DNA of 64,000 nt from Cyanobacteria bacterium SZAS-4 (GCA_018266255.1 JAFEAT010000011.1:351003-415002); one strand, 5' to 3'. Shown: positions 37,714 to 46,764, numbered from the stretch's first letter. Translations and numbers: made by a program. The notes: generated by a model not told the origin, from the sequence alone.

Positions 37714-38124
37714 TTACTCTGCTTTGACTGAAATTTTGCGAGCCAATGCTCTGGGCGATTTGGGCAGAATAAGCTTAATAACACCGTTCTTTACCGTCGC
37801 TTCAATGCCTTCTCTCTCTACTTCTTCAGACAACATGAAGACACGACGATAATTGCCTTCGGGACACTCGCTATAAACCAATCTAAGCCCCGCCCTTTCT
37901 TGCGGAATTGTGAAGGCTTGAATAGTCAGTATATTCTTTTCAAGTGTTATATCGATAGAGCTTTCATCCACTCCCGGAATGTCGGCTAGTACTATTAGCT
38001 TATCCTTGCTTTCATAAATGTCTGAAAGCGGACTAAAGACTCGTCTATGGCGCACATGTTCGCCGCCGCCAGCGGCAACAACTTCTTCTCGTCTACGTTC
38101 GGCGACTGAATTTGTCATAGTCAT
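37714..38124 (-). CDS. Hsp20/alpha-crystallin family protein
   Basis: The 136-residue product has a short Arg/Glu-rich start and an alpha-crystallin domain (about 35-130): DKLIVLADIPGVDESSIDIT, YRRVFMLSEEVEREGI, KNGVIKLILPKS. The C-terminal I-X-I motif is replaced by ARKISVKAE. It follows another Hsp20 gene by 21 bp in the same direction. ATG has GAGGA upstream. Confidence 0.92.
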   Translation of the reverse strand: MTMTNSVAERRREEVVAAGGGEHVRHRRVFSPLSDIYESKDKLIVLADIPGVDESSIDITLEKNILTIQAFTIPQERAGLRLVYSECPEGNYRRVFMLSEEVEREGIEATVKNGVIKLILPKSPRALARKISVKAE

Positions 38125-38145
38125 ATCCTCCTCTAAGTACTATTG

Positions 38146-38580
38146 CTACGACGCTTGAACCGTAATTTTTTTCGGCAAATCAACAGCAGCGCGTGACAGT
38201 TCAACGGTCAGCATTCCTTTGGACACTGAAGCACCAACATTTTCTGAGTCAACTGCATACGGCAACTCGATCGAACGAGCGAATTCACCATGACCACGCT
38301 CTCGCCTTAACACTGCGTGATCATCAATCTGTTCATTTGCAAGTCGCTTTGTCTTTAGCGTCAGAACTTGATTACAGATTTGCAGGTCGATATCTGCAGG
38401 ATCGATGCCGGGGACCTCTGCTGTGATCACGATATTTTTTTCTGATGCCCATATGTTGACAGGAGGGAATTCAGTAGAATTAGTTTCTTGTTTGTCGTTA
38501 ATTAGCCTGTTCAGGCGTTCTTGCAATAAATTTACTCTGGCTAAAGAGCTATCTGGGGATGCAAGATTTTGGAAGAACAT
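38146..38580 (-). CDS. Hsp20/alpha-crystallin family protein
   Basis: The 144-residue product has a helical N-terminal segment with LLQERLNRLINDKQ and an alpha-crystallin domain (about 45-140): NIVITAEVPGIDPADIDLQI and ARSIELPYAVDSENV. The closing consensus is SKGMLTVELSRA. AAAGGAGG lies 8 bases before the ATG. It begins an operon with the Hsp20 gene at 37714. The two probably form a mixed oligomer, as many adjacent small heat shock proteins do (inference). Confidence 0.92.
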   Translation of the reverse strand: MFFQNLASPDSSLARVNLLQERLNRLINDKQETNSTEFPPVNIWASEKNIVITAEVPGIDPADIDLQICNQVLTLKTKRLANEQIDDHAVLRRERGHGEFARSIELPYAVDSENVGASVSKGMLTVELSRAAVDLPKKITVQAS

Positions 38581-38999
38581 ATGTCACGCCTCCTTTGCTT
38601 ACAGTAGTGAATTTGTTGAACAACGCTGATGATGTTCATCAACAATAAATTAAAATGCACCGGAAAGACCTTCCGTGATTTCTAAACAAATTTTTTATGC
38701 GCACCGCCGGCGGTTCGAAAAGATGATTAGGTTAGCTAAGCCAAGACATGCCACGCCATTTATTTATTGAGTCTCCATGACACCGAGTGTAGTGCACAAG
38801 TTGAGCGCTAAGTTAAACTGCCGCGAGTAAGTTATGTTCATCAAGAATAAGAAGAAGGAGCCACCAATCTTCATGGTGCCTCCTTGTATTTTGGCCATCC
38901 AGGTCACCAACAAAAGCGCTGGACTCGGACCTATCGTCTCAGCTCAGTAAGTCCAGCAGGTTTGTGAGGGCGACTATCTCTTACCGCTTTTCTCACCTC
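38581..38999. other. Region upstream of the second Hsp20 pair
   Basis: 419 bp. Contains the promoter region for the Hsp20 pair on the minus strand and the hairpin at 38855-38885 that ends the LRV gene. I searched by eye for a CIRCE element (TTAGCACTC with its inverted copy) and found none. Confidence 0.5.
38855..38885 (-). terminator. Hairpin terminator after the LRV gene
   Basis: A 12-position stem (AAGGAG-C-CACCA with one C/C mismatch) and a 7-base loop; on the minus strand it is followed by a T-rich tail (CTTCTTATTCTT). Confidence 0.6.
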
Positions 39000-39458
39000 C
39001 TATGCATATTTGAATCCGGGAAAATCGCAGTCAGAAACCCACCGAAACAGTCGCTTGCATTCAAAGTTGCTTGCTCGTGGCTCGGCAAAACGCAACTGCC
39101 TGGTTTGATTGGCCCTGCAGCTTACGTATGGATTGTTATCTTGACAGAGCTTTTCCAGCAATTCGACCGGGCAAGTGATTTCCTCAGCCAGACCGAATCG
39201 TACGTTTACGTCCTCATCAGCAGCAAGGCTGAATCGTATATGCGGTGGCGTGTTCGGATTGATACCTACAGCTATTCTTATATCGGGATTGCAGTCACGT
39301 GCTAGAAGTTCTAGAGCCTCTTTTGGAGCATGATCGTTCTCAGCCACTCTCAAGCGGATGCGATCAACTTTGCTTTTTGCCAGCGCCTGCAGTTTTTCTG
39401 GCGAACAACTTTGATCGCCAGCCTGTACGTATTTTTTCAAACCTGCACCGTACTTCAT
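39000..39458 (-). CDS. LRV (leucine-rich repeat variant) protein, second copy
   Basis: The 152-residue product is a paralogue of the protein at 1389: KVDRIRLRVAENDHAPKEAL, PDIRIAVGINPNTPPHIRFS and DVNVRFGLAEEITCPVELLE are LRV units of about 24 residues. The last 35 residues do not match the paralogue and are Arg/Phe/Cys-rich. GGAGGT stands 9 bases upstream of the ATG. It lies upstream of the Hsp20 pair on the same strand, 419 bp away. Confidence 0.75.
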   Translation of the reverse strand: MKYGAGLKKYVQAGDQSCSPEKLQALAKSKVDRIRLRVAENDHAPKEALELLARDCNPDIRIAVGINPNTPPHIRFSLAADEDVNVRFGLAEEITCPVELLEKLCQDNNPYVSCRANQTRQLRFAEPRASNFECKRLFRWVSDCDFPGFKYA

Positions 39459-40246
39459 GTGAGTTTTACCTCCGTCAGTTCATTTAGCTAAACGATCTTG
39501 CGATCGAATAAGGGGAAATAATCTTGGAAAGCCGGTCTCATCAACCGGTAATCTCCTGATTAAATTTTCCTGCCGAAAAGAGCTGGCGGCCCAGAAACTG
39601 AGCCGCCCCATGATGCAAGACCAGCGTGGCGAGCTGGTTTCAAGTTAGATGTTCACTAAAATTTTTCAAAATGTTTAACTGCAAAGCCTCCTCGTTAAAG
39701 CAAGATTTTGAAGTTTTTAATGGGATGGATCTACCATCTCCATTTGGTAACTTAGCAAAAAGTTTTTTCGGGTGCAAGGGGTTTTTACATTTTTTATGAT
39801 GTCTGCTCCAATGACATTAGCCCTCATTCTGCAGGCGTTTTTATCGAGGGAATATTGAGGAATTTTGTGCTGAGCATGTTGCAACCGTTTATTCCAATGT
39901 CGCACAAAGTTTTCATTAATGCTAATGACTGTTTTCCCAAGACGGGTTGATGTGATACCTGGGTACTGCACATCTATGGGTGTCACGTGGTTAGTCACGT
40001 GGTTTGGCTGTGCTAAAGATTTAGCTCAGCCGATACGGTTGCAGAGCTGATAACTTCTGAAAATTTGATTTGTACATTCAGCGCCACCTCCCCGTACTTG
40101 TAAGTAACCGATGCTGCTTCGATGCGCACCAACTGCGGTGCCACCATCTTGCAAGTTTCACAACATTGAGCCACCGATGAACTCATAGCGGCAGAGGGGA
40201 ACCTTGCCGGAATTTAGGAGGTCTACAACTTACGACGGAGGTACGT
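39459..40246. other. Intergenic region with a short tandem CACGTG repeat
   Basis: 788 bp without a convincing gene. A minus-strand frame (39717-39998, 93 codons) shows no native pattern. It contains a 12-bp direct repeat GTCACGTGGTT at 39982-39992 and 39994-40004, each unit holding the palindrome CACGTG. Confidence 0.4.
39982..40005. repeat. Two tandem 12-bp units with CACGTG
   Basis: The unit GTCACGTGGTTA/T is repeated directly with a 12-bp period, close to one helical turn. It may be a regulator binding site, about 240 bp upstream of the LRR gene start. No known regulator of this site can be named. Confidence 0.3.
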
Positions 40247-41170
40247 ATGACCGAAGAGTTGCAAAAGAAAAAAAAGATTTTGGCAAAGGTTTGTGGGGCT
40301 TTGCTTGCGGTGCTTGCACTACTGACTGTGTTGATTTCTATGAATGTGTTTGGTCGACTGCCAAATAGAAACGCGCAAACGCTCAAAGAATCCGCTAACA
40401 ACGAAAATCAATCCCTGTCGAAAGATGCTACTGCAACGCCGGTTTCAACAGTCGAATCGAATACGAACGATGACGATAATGTCTGTTCTCTCACAGATGT
40501 AAAAGTTGGAGATGCAGAGTTGAACGAACTAGCAAAGAATCAGAATTTGCGAACTCTAAAACTGGTTCACTGTACTTTCGCAGGTCAACTGTCAACAAAA
40601 CTTCCAGTCGAAACAGTTTATGTGTCCAACTCGGAAGTAAATGCAAACGTAATTGCATTCATCGCTTCATCACCTTCTGTAAAGTGCGCGGAATTTTTCA
40701 CTTGTGACTTTCAGCCGAGTGCACTCCGTGCTCTCAAGTTTTCACGAATCTCCTGGCTACAGATCCGCAACTGCAAAGTTCTCTCTTCCAACAACAGTTT
40801 CTCAGCCACTGATATCGCAGATATCAGCGCTATGCCCTATCTGAAACACCTCGAGTTGGAACGGAGTCAAATTGCGGCTAACACTCTGGGTGCCATTAAC
40901 AAGAGCGCTGTTCAGGTTGCGAATCTTCGAGATTGCGGCTTGACCGACACCGACCTGGCAAAGATTTCCAAAACCCTATCTCTGCGATATCTCAATATTT
41001 TGAGTAATCCAAAGCTCAGCGTTGGCGGAGTGAGAAAACTGTTGCAAGCACCTAATCTGCAACACGTAAAATGCGACTTGGATTTTTCGCAAATAGCTCT
41101 TTCACCGGTAGAGCGACAACAGACGGATGCGGCGTCCTATCATGTTCCATCTTCGTTTTACAGGAAGTGA
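40247..41170 (+). CDS. Membrane-anchored leucine-rich repeat protein
   Basis: The 307-residue product has a short basic start (EELQKKKKILAK), one membrane helix (about 16-33), a disordered Ser/Asn/Thr linker (about 45-80) and an LRR solenoid (about 85-285) with NQNLRTLKLVHCTF, YLKHLELERSQI, SLRYLNILSNPKLS and NLQHVKCDL. ATG has GGAGG upstream. Topology N-in suggests the LRR is outside the cytoplasmic membrane. Probably a protein-interaction module. It precedes a lipoprotein gene and a repeat-protein gene on the same strand. Confidence 0.75.
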   Translation: MTEELQKKKKILAKVCGALLAVLALLTVLISMNVFGRLPNRNAQTLKESANNENQSLSKDATATPVSTVESNTNDDDNVCSLTDVKVGDAELNELAKNQNLRTLKLVHCTFAGQLSTKLPVETVYVSNSEVNANVIAFIASSPSVKCAEFFTCDFQPSALRALKFSRISWLQIRNCKVLSSNNSFSATDIADISAMPYLKHLELERSQIAANTLGAINKSAVQVANLRDCGLTDTDLAKISKTLSLRYLNILSNPKLSVGGVRKLLQAPNLQHVKCDLDFSQIALSPVERQQTDAASYHVPSSFYRK

Positions 41171-41326
41171 TTTCCGAACTGAAGAGATAAATTGTTTCAA
41201 AATAATTCCACCACAACCTGGAACTTATCGAGCTAGAAAAGCGCCAATGCTCTCAACTGATTTTTGCTCAATGGCACTTGCTACTGAGCGTGGTGCCATA
41301 GTCAATTTCAAAAGAGGAGAAGGGCC

Positions 41327-41800
41327 ATTAATACTCGAGTAAAAAAACAGAATACATCACTGCTGATAGTATCACTCGTTCTTGTTCAATCCTTGACGGC
41401 GTGCGGAGGCGCAAAAACTTCTGATACCAGCAATTTGCCACCGATCGACGATTCACGCAACGGTCAACAAACGTCAACCGTGCGAACAACAACTCCGGCT
41501 CACCACGGCATGTCCAACGGGCAGAAGGCGGTTCTCTTAGTGGGTGCTGCAGCTCTCTATTACATGTACAAGAAAAATCAAGAGGCGCGGCAAGCGGGTA
41601 AGACATCGGAACCACAATACTACTTATCTAAAAACGGTCGAGTCTATTATCGAGAAAGAGGTGGTCGCGTTCACTGGGTAACCCCTCCCGCAGGTGGAGT
41701 ACAAGTCTCTCCAGCTGAGGCTTCTCAGTACGAACAATATCAAGGCTACGAAGGTCGCGACTCTGGTCGTGATCTGATCGGCATAACATCAACCCAATAG
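41327..41800 (+). CDS. Lipoprotein, probably starting with ATT
   Basis: Reading upstream from the frame that encodes TACGGAKTSDTS, the only initiation with a ribosome site is ATT at 41327, 7 bases after GAGGAG (41314-41319). It gives a signal peptide with a basic N-region (INTRVKKQNTS), a hydrophobic core (LLIVSLVLVQS) and a lipobox LTAC with the lipidated Cys. The mature part has a hydrophobic stretch (KAVLLVGAAALYYMY) and a Tyr-rich end with an SH3-like segment (YYLSKNGRVYYRERGGRVHW). TTG at 41393 would cut the signal sequence and leave no signal. Function unknown. Confidence 0.7.
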   Translation: MNTRVKKQNTSLLIVSLVLVQSLTACGGAKTSDTSNLPPIDDSRNGQQTSTVRTTTPAHHGMSNGQKAVLLVGAAALYYMYKKNQEARQAGKTSEPQYYLSKNGRVYYRERGGRVHWVTPPAGGVQVSPAEASQYEQYQGYEGRDSGRDLIGITSTQ

Positions 41801-41808
41801 GAGCTTCT

Positions 41809-42108
41809 ATGGATTTGCTTTCATTACTTAATGGCGTCAAACAAGCAATTTACGACAACCCGAATACTCCTCACCGAGATGGAAACGATCCCGGAGGTCT
41901 TATTGAAGGCATCGAAAAAATGTTTGGACAATTTGGACAACAGTCTGGAGACCGATCCGTCCGTCCTTCAAGCGAAGATCCGCTAGGAGACCCAGGCGAC
42001 AGATTCGGAAACATAAAGTCAGCAAATGAGGATCCATTAGGAGATCCGGCAAGAGGCTTTGGCAACATCAAATCAGCCAGTGAAGATCCACTCGGAGATC
42101 CCGGTTAA
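41809..42108 (+). CDS. Small protein with EDPLGDP repeats
   Basis: The 99-residue product has a helical start (MDLLSLLNGVKQAIYDN) and a C-terminal part of two and a half 18-residue repeats (SEDPLGDPGDRFGNIKSA). ATG has AGGAG upstream and follows the lipoprotein stop by 8 bp. Probably co-transcribed with the lipoprotein. Function unknown; the repeats could be an assembly or calcium-binding motif, without proof. Confidence 0.65.
   Translation: MDLLSLLNGVKQAIYDNPNTPHRDGNDPGGLIEGIEKMFGQFGQQSGDRSVRPSSEDPLGDPGDRFGNIKSANEDPLGDPARGFGNIKSASEDPLGDPG
41971..42105 (+). repeat. 54-bp in-frame tandem repeat, 2.5 units
   Basis: Units at 41971-42024, 42025-42078 and a partial 42079-42105 encode the 18-residue EDPLGDP repeat. 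Codons vary at third positions, so purifying selection on the protein seems likely. Confidence 0.75.
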
Positions 42109-42390
42109 CTTTACGTGTCGTAGGTTGGCATAATATTGTAACCACAGGCGCCACCAGCAATACCTGCATTACAGCGCTAAAACCTGTTATGGCTGCAGCG
42201 GTGACACGAGTTTTCCTTCTAGACGTCGCTGAACAAATTCAATCCAGGTAAGCACCACACGTGGTGCAAGTTTGTAAATTCCCTGATCGGCTAGCACAAC
42301 TCGACTTTCAATGGCTCGACAAAAAGACGGCGGTGAACCTCAGTTCAAAATGGACTTGTCGCAAAAGCGAGTTCGCTCGATTAAACAAAA

Positions 42391-42414
42391 CCCCTCAAAA
42401 TTGCTTATGAGGGG
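42391..42414 (-). terminator. Terminator on the minus strand beside the tRNA-Arg fragment
   Basis: A 7-bp stem (CCCCTCA/TGAGGGG) with a 10-base loop; on the minus strand it is followed by GGTTTTGTTT. It is placed where the native terminator of a minus-strand tRNA-Arg gene would be. Confidence 0.55.
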
Positions 42415-42456
42415 GGCCAAAAGGGGGACCGTTAGTTTTGCGATTATTGAAAGTGG

Positions 42457-42498
42457 CGTGCCCGGAGAGATTCGAACTCCCGACCTCATGGTTCGTAG
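42457..42498 (-). other. tRNA-Arg(ACG) 3' fragment, attachment site copy 1
   Basis: On the minus strand the segment reads from anticodon loop CTACGAA through the variable loop and T arm (TTCGAAT) to the acceptor strand, then CCA follows immediately outside the repeat. The 5' half of the tRNA is absent on its other side. It is identical over 42 bp to the segment at 47308-47349. It is the left chromosomal junction of a tRNA-targeting element, with the original 3' end of the gene left behind. Confidence 0.75.
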
Positions 42499-42821
42499 GA
42501 AACCGCGAAACCTTGACCCTGTGGTTTTCTTGATCTTTTTCACTATGCACCGGTATTATTTTTGCTACAGACCAGTTTAGCGTTTGCTACGGCGAAATTT
42601 TTCCGAATTTGGCTACAAATTCACTTCTATTCATCCCTGAAGTAGCAAAAAAGTAGCAACCGCACCTCATGGTTTTTGCCGAAAAGGTAGTTTTGTATTG
42701 GCAGATTGAATGCAATCTGATTTTTAATCGAAATCATTAATAGCGAGCAATTTTGGTAAATGCAATTGCCCGAACCAAAGCCGGTTTAGGGCGTCCATAT
42801 CGTTATGGAGGTGTAATCCCA
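42499..42821. other. Integrase control and arm-site region
   Basis: Between the attachment site and the integrase start lie TTGCTAC sites (42562, 42584) and the tandem GTAGCAA pair at 42642-42659. They look like integrase arm-type binding sites. No gene. Confidence 0.4.
42642..42659 (+). repeat. Paired GTAGCAA repeat, likely integrase arm site (left)
   Basis: Two GTAGCAA units 11 bp apart; the 18-bp sequence GTAGCAAAAAAGTAGCAA recurs exactly at 47215-47232, near the other end of element 1. Spacing of one helical turn suggests cooperative protein binding. Confidence 0.5.
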
Positions 42822-44055
42822 ATGAGAGAAAGAATCAATTTCACAAGGGCGATAATCGAGAGCCTGCCCGGTCCTACTGGCAATAACGCATATGTTTTTT
42901 ATTACGACGACAAGGTCGATGCGCTGACGATGCGTGTCGGCCGCACTGGCACGCGGCATTTTGTTTACTACAAAAGGATTTTAGGCAATCCTATGAGATT
43001 TGCCATCGGTCCTTATCCGGATCTTTCCATTGAGCAGGCTCGAAACAAGGCGCTTGAGCTTAACGCCGCCGTCGCGCGAGGCGAAGACCCCATGAGATCA
43101 AAACGTGAGATCACGCAGATCCCGACCCTCGGCGCCATTTTTGAAACTTACATAGAGGAGTACGCAAAGTCTCACTGCAAAACCTGGGAGGTTATGGTCT
43201 ATTGCTTTGAACGATACCTCGGTCACTGGAGAAACGAGAAACTAGACACCATTATGCGAACTGACGTACAGGCGCTTGTAAATCGTTTAGGGCGTGAGAA
43301 TGGGCGAGCAACTGCTAATCGCACGTTTGAGCTTTTGCGCGCGGTTATAAACCGCGCCAAGTCCTTAGAGATTTATCTAGGGGAGAACCCTGCAAATGGC
43401 GTCGCGAAATTTAAGCTGCAGTCTAGGGACAGATTTCTGCAATCAGACGAGCTGCCTCGACTGTTTGCGTCACTGGACGTAGAGAAACCGCTCATCCGTC
43501 ACTTTGTCTATCTATGCTTGCTAACAGGCGCGCGGCGTTCAAATGTGGCGGCGATGCGCTGGGAAGAGATAAACTTCGCGGCGAAGACTTGGCGTATGCC
43601 CGATTCAAAAAATGGTCAACCACATACCGTGCCACTGGTTCCAAAGGCAATGGAGATTTTGCTTGAGCGAGAGCAAAGTCTAAACAAAACAGAATGGGTA
43701 TTTCCTGGCTCGGGTAAAACCGGACATCTCACCGAAAGACGCTTGGCTTAGGATAAAGAGACGGGCCCGCATAGACGATGTGCATCTGCATGATCTGCGA
43801 CGTACATTAGGAAGCTGGCAAGCTGCTACTGGTGCTAGTCTTCACGTGATCGGCAAAACTCTAAATCATAAAGATTCCAATACCACGGCCATTTATGCTC
43901 GATTGAATTTGGATCCTGTTCGGCAAGCTATGGAGAATGCGACCGACGCGCTTTTGGCGACTATCGATCAAACCAATCTCCGAGATTCTCCTGACGAGGA
44001 AACCAATTCCAAGAAGGTCATACAATTTAGACATCGCAAGACTGCCGAATTTTAG
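42822..44055 (+). pseudogene. P4-type tyrosine integrase with a frameshift (element 1)
   Basis: From the ATG at 42822 (GGAGGTG 8 bases upstream) a frame runs to a stop at 43749-43751, after GKTGHLTERRLA. The catalytic C-terminal part continues in another frame from about 43740: AWLRIKRRARIDDVHLHDLRRT and LNHKDSNTTAIYARL. Together they contain an arm-binding N-terminal domain (Arm-DNA-bind_3 type), core domain and catalytic Arg (LLTGARRSN), HxxR (HDLRRT), His (NHKD) and Tyr (IYARL). One small indel near 43735-43745 separates them. Either inactivated or a sequencing error; the DNA is otherwise well conserved. Confidence 0.8.
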
Positions 44056-44166
44056 CTGACGGCGACCGGCAATACTTCGAATTGTAGCCTCAACACTTAA
44101 AAGATTTTGCGGACGCAATGAGGAGTCGTTGACTTGAGTTTGCTGGATTACTGGTCGCAATCAACT

Positions 44167-45393
44167 TCACTGGACTTCGAAATAGTTGAACGAGGCACCG
44201 TTGGATACGGTAGTTTCTCCGTAACCCTCCCCACCAGCATGTATCACACGAAAACCAGTAACGCGATTATGGTCAAAGGAAAACTCAAGAAAATTTTCCC
44301 CCGTATTGCCGCATCCGGAGGCCGTCAACTGATAAGCCTCACTATCTCCTGAACAAGCCGCGGGTTTCCACGTTGGAGGTCCGCTCAACAAATCGTGTAT
44401 GTCATCTCTAGTTTTCCCGATGATGGGGTTGGCTCGGACCAAGTCAGTAACAAGGGCATTACGTCTATTCATTTTAGCGAGGCCGCGCAATCCCTCGATG
44501 TCTTCACCTCGCCACGAGCTTTTACTGAACGGCATCCCCAAAGTCATGTAGGGACCCAACCGGGATTTTAAATTGAAATACTCTGAGTATCGAACTAAAC
44601 AGCGAGGGTCCGTGCGTAAATTCTGAGTTTCCCAAGCGGTATATTTTTCGGTCCCGTCACTTTTTGAGCAATTAATCCTGAATTTTAAAACATTGAGATT
44701 GTCCTGGGTATACGTAAATTCAAAGGGCCCAAAACAATGAATGTTGTCATCGCCAGTGATACCAGCTTGTCTCTTGTATCCGTCCTTGTGGGAGCTTGTC
44801 TCCGTAGCAATAAATCCTACAACTGAAGAAATGAGTTTTACGGGCATTCCGACAAGAAATAAGTGACGATTATATTCGTTGGCGATAGTCGCCCAGTTTA
44901 TATTAGTTAGTTGCCAGTCTGGCAGGAAGTCTCGCCTCGGGAAGGGGGTTGTCGAACGTTGCTGAATGCCGAGCGACTCCAAATGATGGTCTCTAAAGAA
45001 CACTTCCAAATAAGTTTTTAGATTGTTTCTTTCGCCCAGATCGTAATATGCTGAAAATGCAGCATGACCTCCACCCAATCCATCTTGAACCTCGGCTGGC
45101 TGCCCCAGCAGGATGTAGGTTTGCAGTGGCGATATTTTACTTAGCGGCTGATGATACAAGTCGAAGAGCATGCTAAATCGAGTATTTGGTTTGGTTTTCC
45201 ATAAATCGGAATCAAACGCAGTTCCTCCATCAGGAAATATAAATGCATCATCCAGATTTCGATCAGATCCTAGACTGTTTTTTGAGACTCCAGATTCTTT
45301 CTTATTAATCGGCTTCGACTGGACTGTTTCAACACTCGCGAGAATTGCGAATGAAACAAGACAAATAATTGCAGCTACAATTCGAAGATGCAT
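44167..45393 (-). CDS. Secreted protein with two BamE-like motif regions
   Basis: The 408-residue product has a signal peptide (IVAAIICLVSFAILASVETV). The mature part has a region around residues 65-165 with ISPLQTYILLGQPAEVQDG and an aromatic-rich beta stretch, a middle part, and a C-terminal part (about 325-400) with NPIIGKTRDDIHDLLSGPP and LEFSFDHNRVTGFRVIHAG. The latter fits the BamE/SmpA pattern 'G.t..di..llG.P ... l.f.f..g.v....'. It lies on element 1. No clear ribosome site at the ATG. Function unknown, probably periplasmic. Confidence 0.65.
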   Translation of the reverse strand: MHLRIVAAIICLVSFAILASVETVQSKPINKKESGVSKNSLGSDRNLDDAFIFPDGGTAFDSDLWKTKPNTRFSMLFDLYHQPLSKISPLQTYILLGQPAEVQDGLGGGHAAFSAYYDLGERNNLKTYLEVFFRDHHLESLGIQQRSTTPFPRRDFLPDWQLTNINWATIANEYNRHLFLVGMPVKLISSVVGFIATETSSHKDGYKRQAGITGDDNIHCFGPFEFTYTQDNLNVLKFRINCSKSDGTEKYTAWETQNLRTDPRCLVRYSEYFNLKSRLGPYMTLGMPFSKSSWRGEDIEGLRGLAKMNRRNALVTDLVRANPIIGKTRDDIHDLLSGPPTWKPAACSGDSEAYQLTASGCGNTGENFLEFSFDHNRVTGFRVIHAGGEGYGETTVSNGASFNYFEVQ

Positions 45394-45564
45394 AAACGTG
45401 GCGTTAGGACCTGTCGGGATGCGCTATCCTTGTATGATAGTCGAAAATCTATTAAGCATGCTGCAAGAGAGTTCTCGAATTAAGCTGCTGCTGCTGCTGC
45501 TGAGTTTCGTAGACTAAAAACTGAAACTCCTTGAATGCCGAGATCGCAATGTCAGAGCTAAAAA

Positions 45565-45783
45565 GTTTATGGGGTTCTTCTCAAGGATGTTCCTTTCCGC
45601 GAGTTGTTCGAGTCGCTGTATGTATTCTATGAATCTCTTGGAGGTGACACGGGCGCTGGCCATGAGGAGTTTCGCAACCATTTACGAGGGCGTTTCGGTC
45701 CCGAGTGTTCTGGCTGCGGGAAAAACTTCAGAACGCCAAAAGCCTCTTTCTGCGCTGAGTGCGGTTGGCGTCCGAAGACTTGA
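45565..45783 (+). pseudogene. Zinc-ribbon protein fragment
   Basis: A frame ending at the TGA at 45781 reads LKDVPFRELFESLYVFYESL, then CSGCGKNFRTPKASFCAECG with two CxxC pairs spaced like a zinc ribbon. The only in-frame initiator is a TTG at 45604 without a ribosome site. An upstream TAA at 45559 closes the frame. Probably the 3' end of a larger gene or a small decayed gene. Confidence 0.45.
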
Positions 45784-45889
45784 ATGAGATATTAGCAATT
45801 TCGTGATTTCGTTAAATTCGCACTCCCGCTGCGGGTTGATGTGGTGACAATTTGCGTTGATTTGGGTTGCGTCGAACATGATCCCGAAC

Positions 45890-46023
45890 GCCCCCTCTCC
45901 ATCTGCCTGGCAAAAAGCCTACCAGCGAACTCCCAGTATCAAGTCTTGCGCCTTCGTCGCAAGGCTTGACACCGGGTCCCTGGTTCGCAGGTATTCAGGC
46001 AGAGCCGCAGATGGTGCGGGGGC
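45890..46023. ncRNA. 134-nt imperfect hairpin, possible structured RNA or MITE
   Basis: The arms starting GCCCCC and ending GGGGGC fold back over their full length, with shared blocks CCATCTGC, GCGAAC, TCAAG and CTTGCG around a 7-base loop (45951-45957). Mismatches are scattered in both arms in a way that preserves pairing. No coding frame or known RNA family is recognised. It could be a small non-autonomous element end-to-end palindrome or a regulatory RNA. Confidence 0.4.
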
Positions 46024-46456
46024 TCAGAAGTTCTAATTGCTCCGTTGATTGGATTTGTTGCTTCCTTGATTTTATTCATCGTGCTTCCGGAGGCAGGATA
46101 AGGGATGTCGACAATGACTGAGAACGTTTTTCTGACATGGTTTTACACGGGGACAGTTGAGCCGATCCTGTCGACAGCATCCATCTATGGTCGCGTCATG
46201 CCGCTTTTACGTGTCGACGCTCACTATGTGTTTTAGGCTGAGGTGAGACCACAGGCTGATTTCATTGACAATCAAAGAGTCTACAAACGCACATTGAAAG
46301 TCGCTATAATCGATGTAAATGGAACAAACGTTCTCGATGAAATCACCGCCTGCGGTGTATCCCAAAATCGTTGATTCAGTGTCGTATCTAGGAATAGGAG
46401 TAGTGTTAATTCTCAAACAAATGCACTGAACATAATCAAGTTGAAGAGACGCTCAA
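46024..46456. other. Gene-poor segment of element 1
   Basis: 433 bp. A weak plus frame from GTG 46243 to TGA 46374 (43 codons, with RVYKRTLKVAIIDVNGTN) looks slightly native but has no ribosome site. Probably a gene relic. No RNA seen. Confidence 0.35.
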
Positions 46457-46753
46457 ATGCCAAAGAGTGACCCAACAAAACCTGAAAATTTATGGTTCAA
46501 AGGACATCGTCATCCTTGGTTGAGCTTCGCTATCGGCTTCTGCTTAGTTGGCGCACAAGCGTTTGTTACTGACCTTTATCTGTTCTGGCTAAACCGACCG
46601 GATGACCTCGACAGAGGCCCACATTTTCGAGATGATCTTACTTTCGCTTTGATAGCCGGACCGATTGGCGGCTGCATTGGATACGTGCTCGGCGCAGTTT
46701 TGCAATGTTTTTTTGATTTCCTGCGCTATGTCTTTTCAAAGTCTGAAACATAG
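46457..46753 (+). CDS. Small membrane protein, two transmembrane helices
   Basis: The 98-residue product has a polar start, helices at about 21-44 (WLSFAIGFCLVGAQAFVTDLY) and 63-88 (FALIAGPIGGCIGYVLGAVL). GAAGAGA is upstream of the ATG. It precedes the ClpX-zinc-finger gene by 11 bp, so the two probably form an operon. No family recognised. Confidence 0.6.
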   Translation: MPKSDPTKPENLWFKGHRHPWLSFAIGFCLVGAQAFVTDLYLFWLNRPDDLDRGPHFRDDLTFALIAGPIGGCIGYVLGAVLQCFFDFLRYVFSKSET

Positions 46754-46764
46754 GAACGTCAGTT

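Noticed and set aside
38581..38999. Possible CIRCE element before the second Hsp20 pair
   Set aside because: Only one half-like TGAGCGCTAA is seen near 38800; the inverted partner with correct spacing is missing.
42457..42498. Complete tRNA-Arg gene on the minus strand
   Set aside because: The 5' half (acceptor, D arm, anticodon stem) is not found next to either copy; only the 3' part from the anticodon loop is present.
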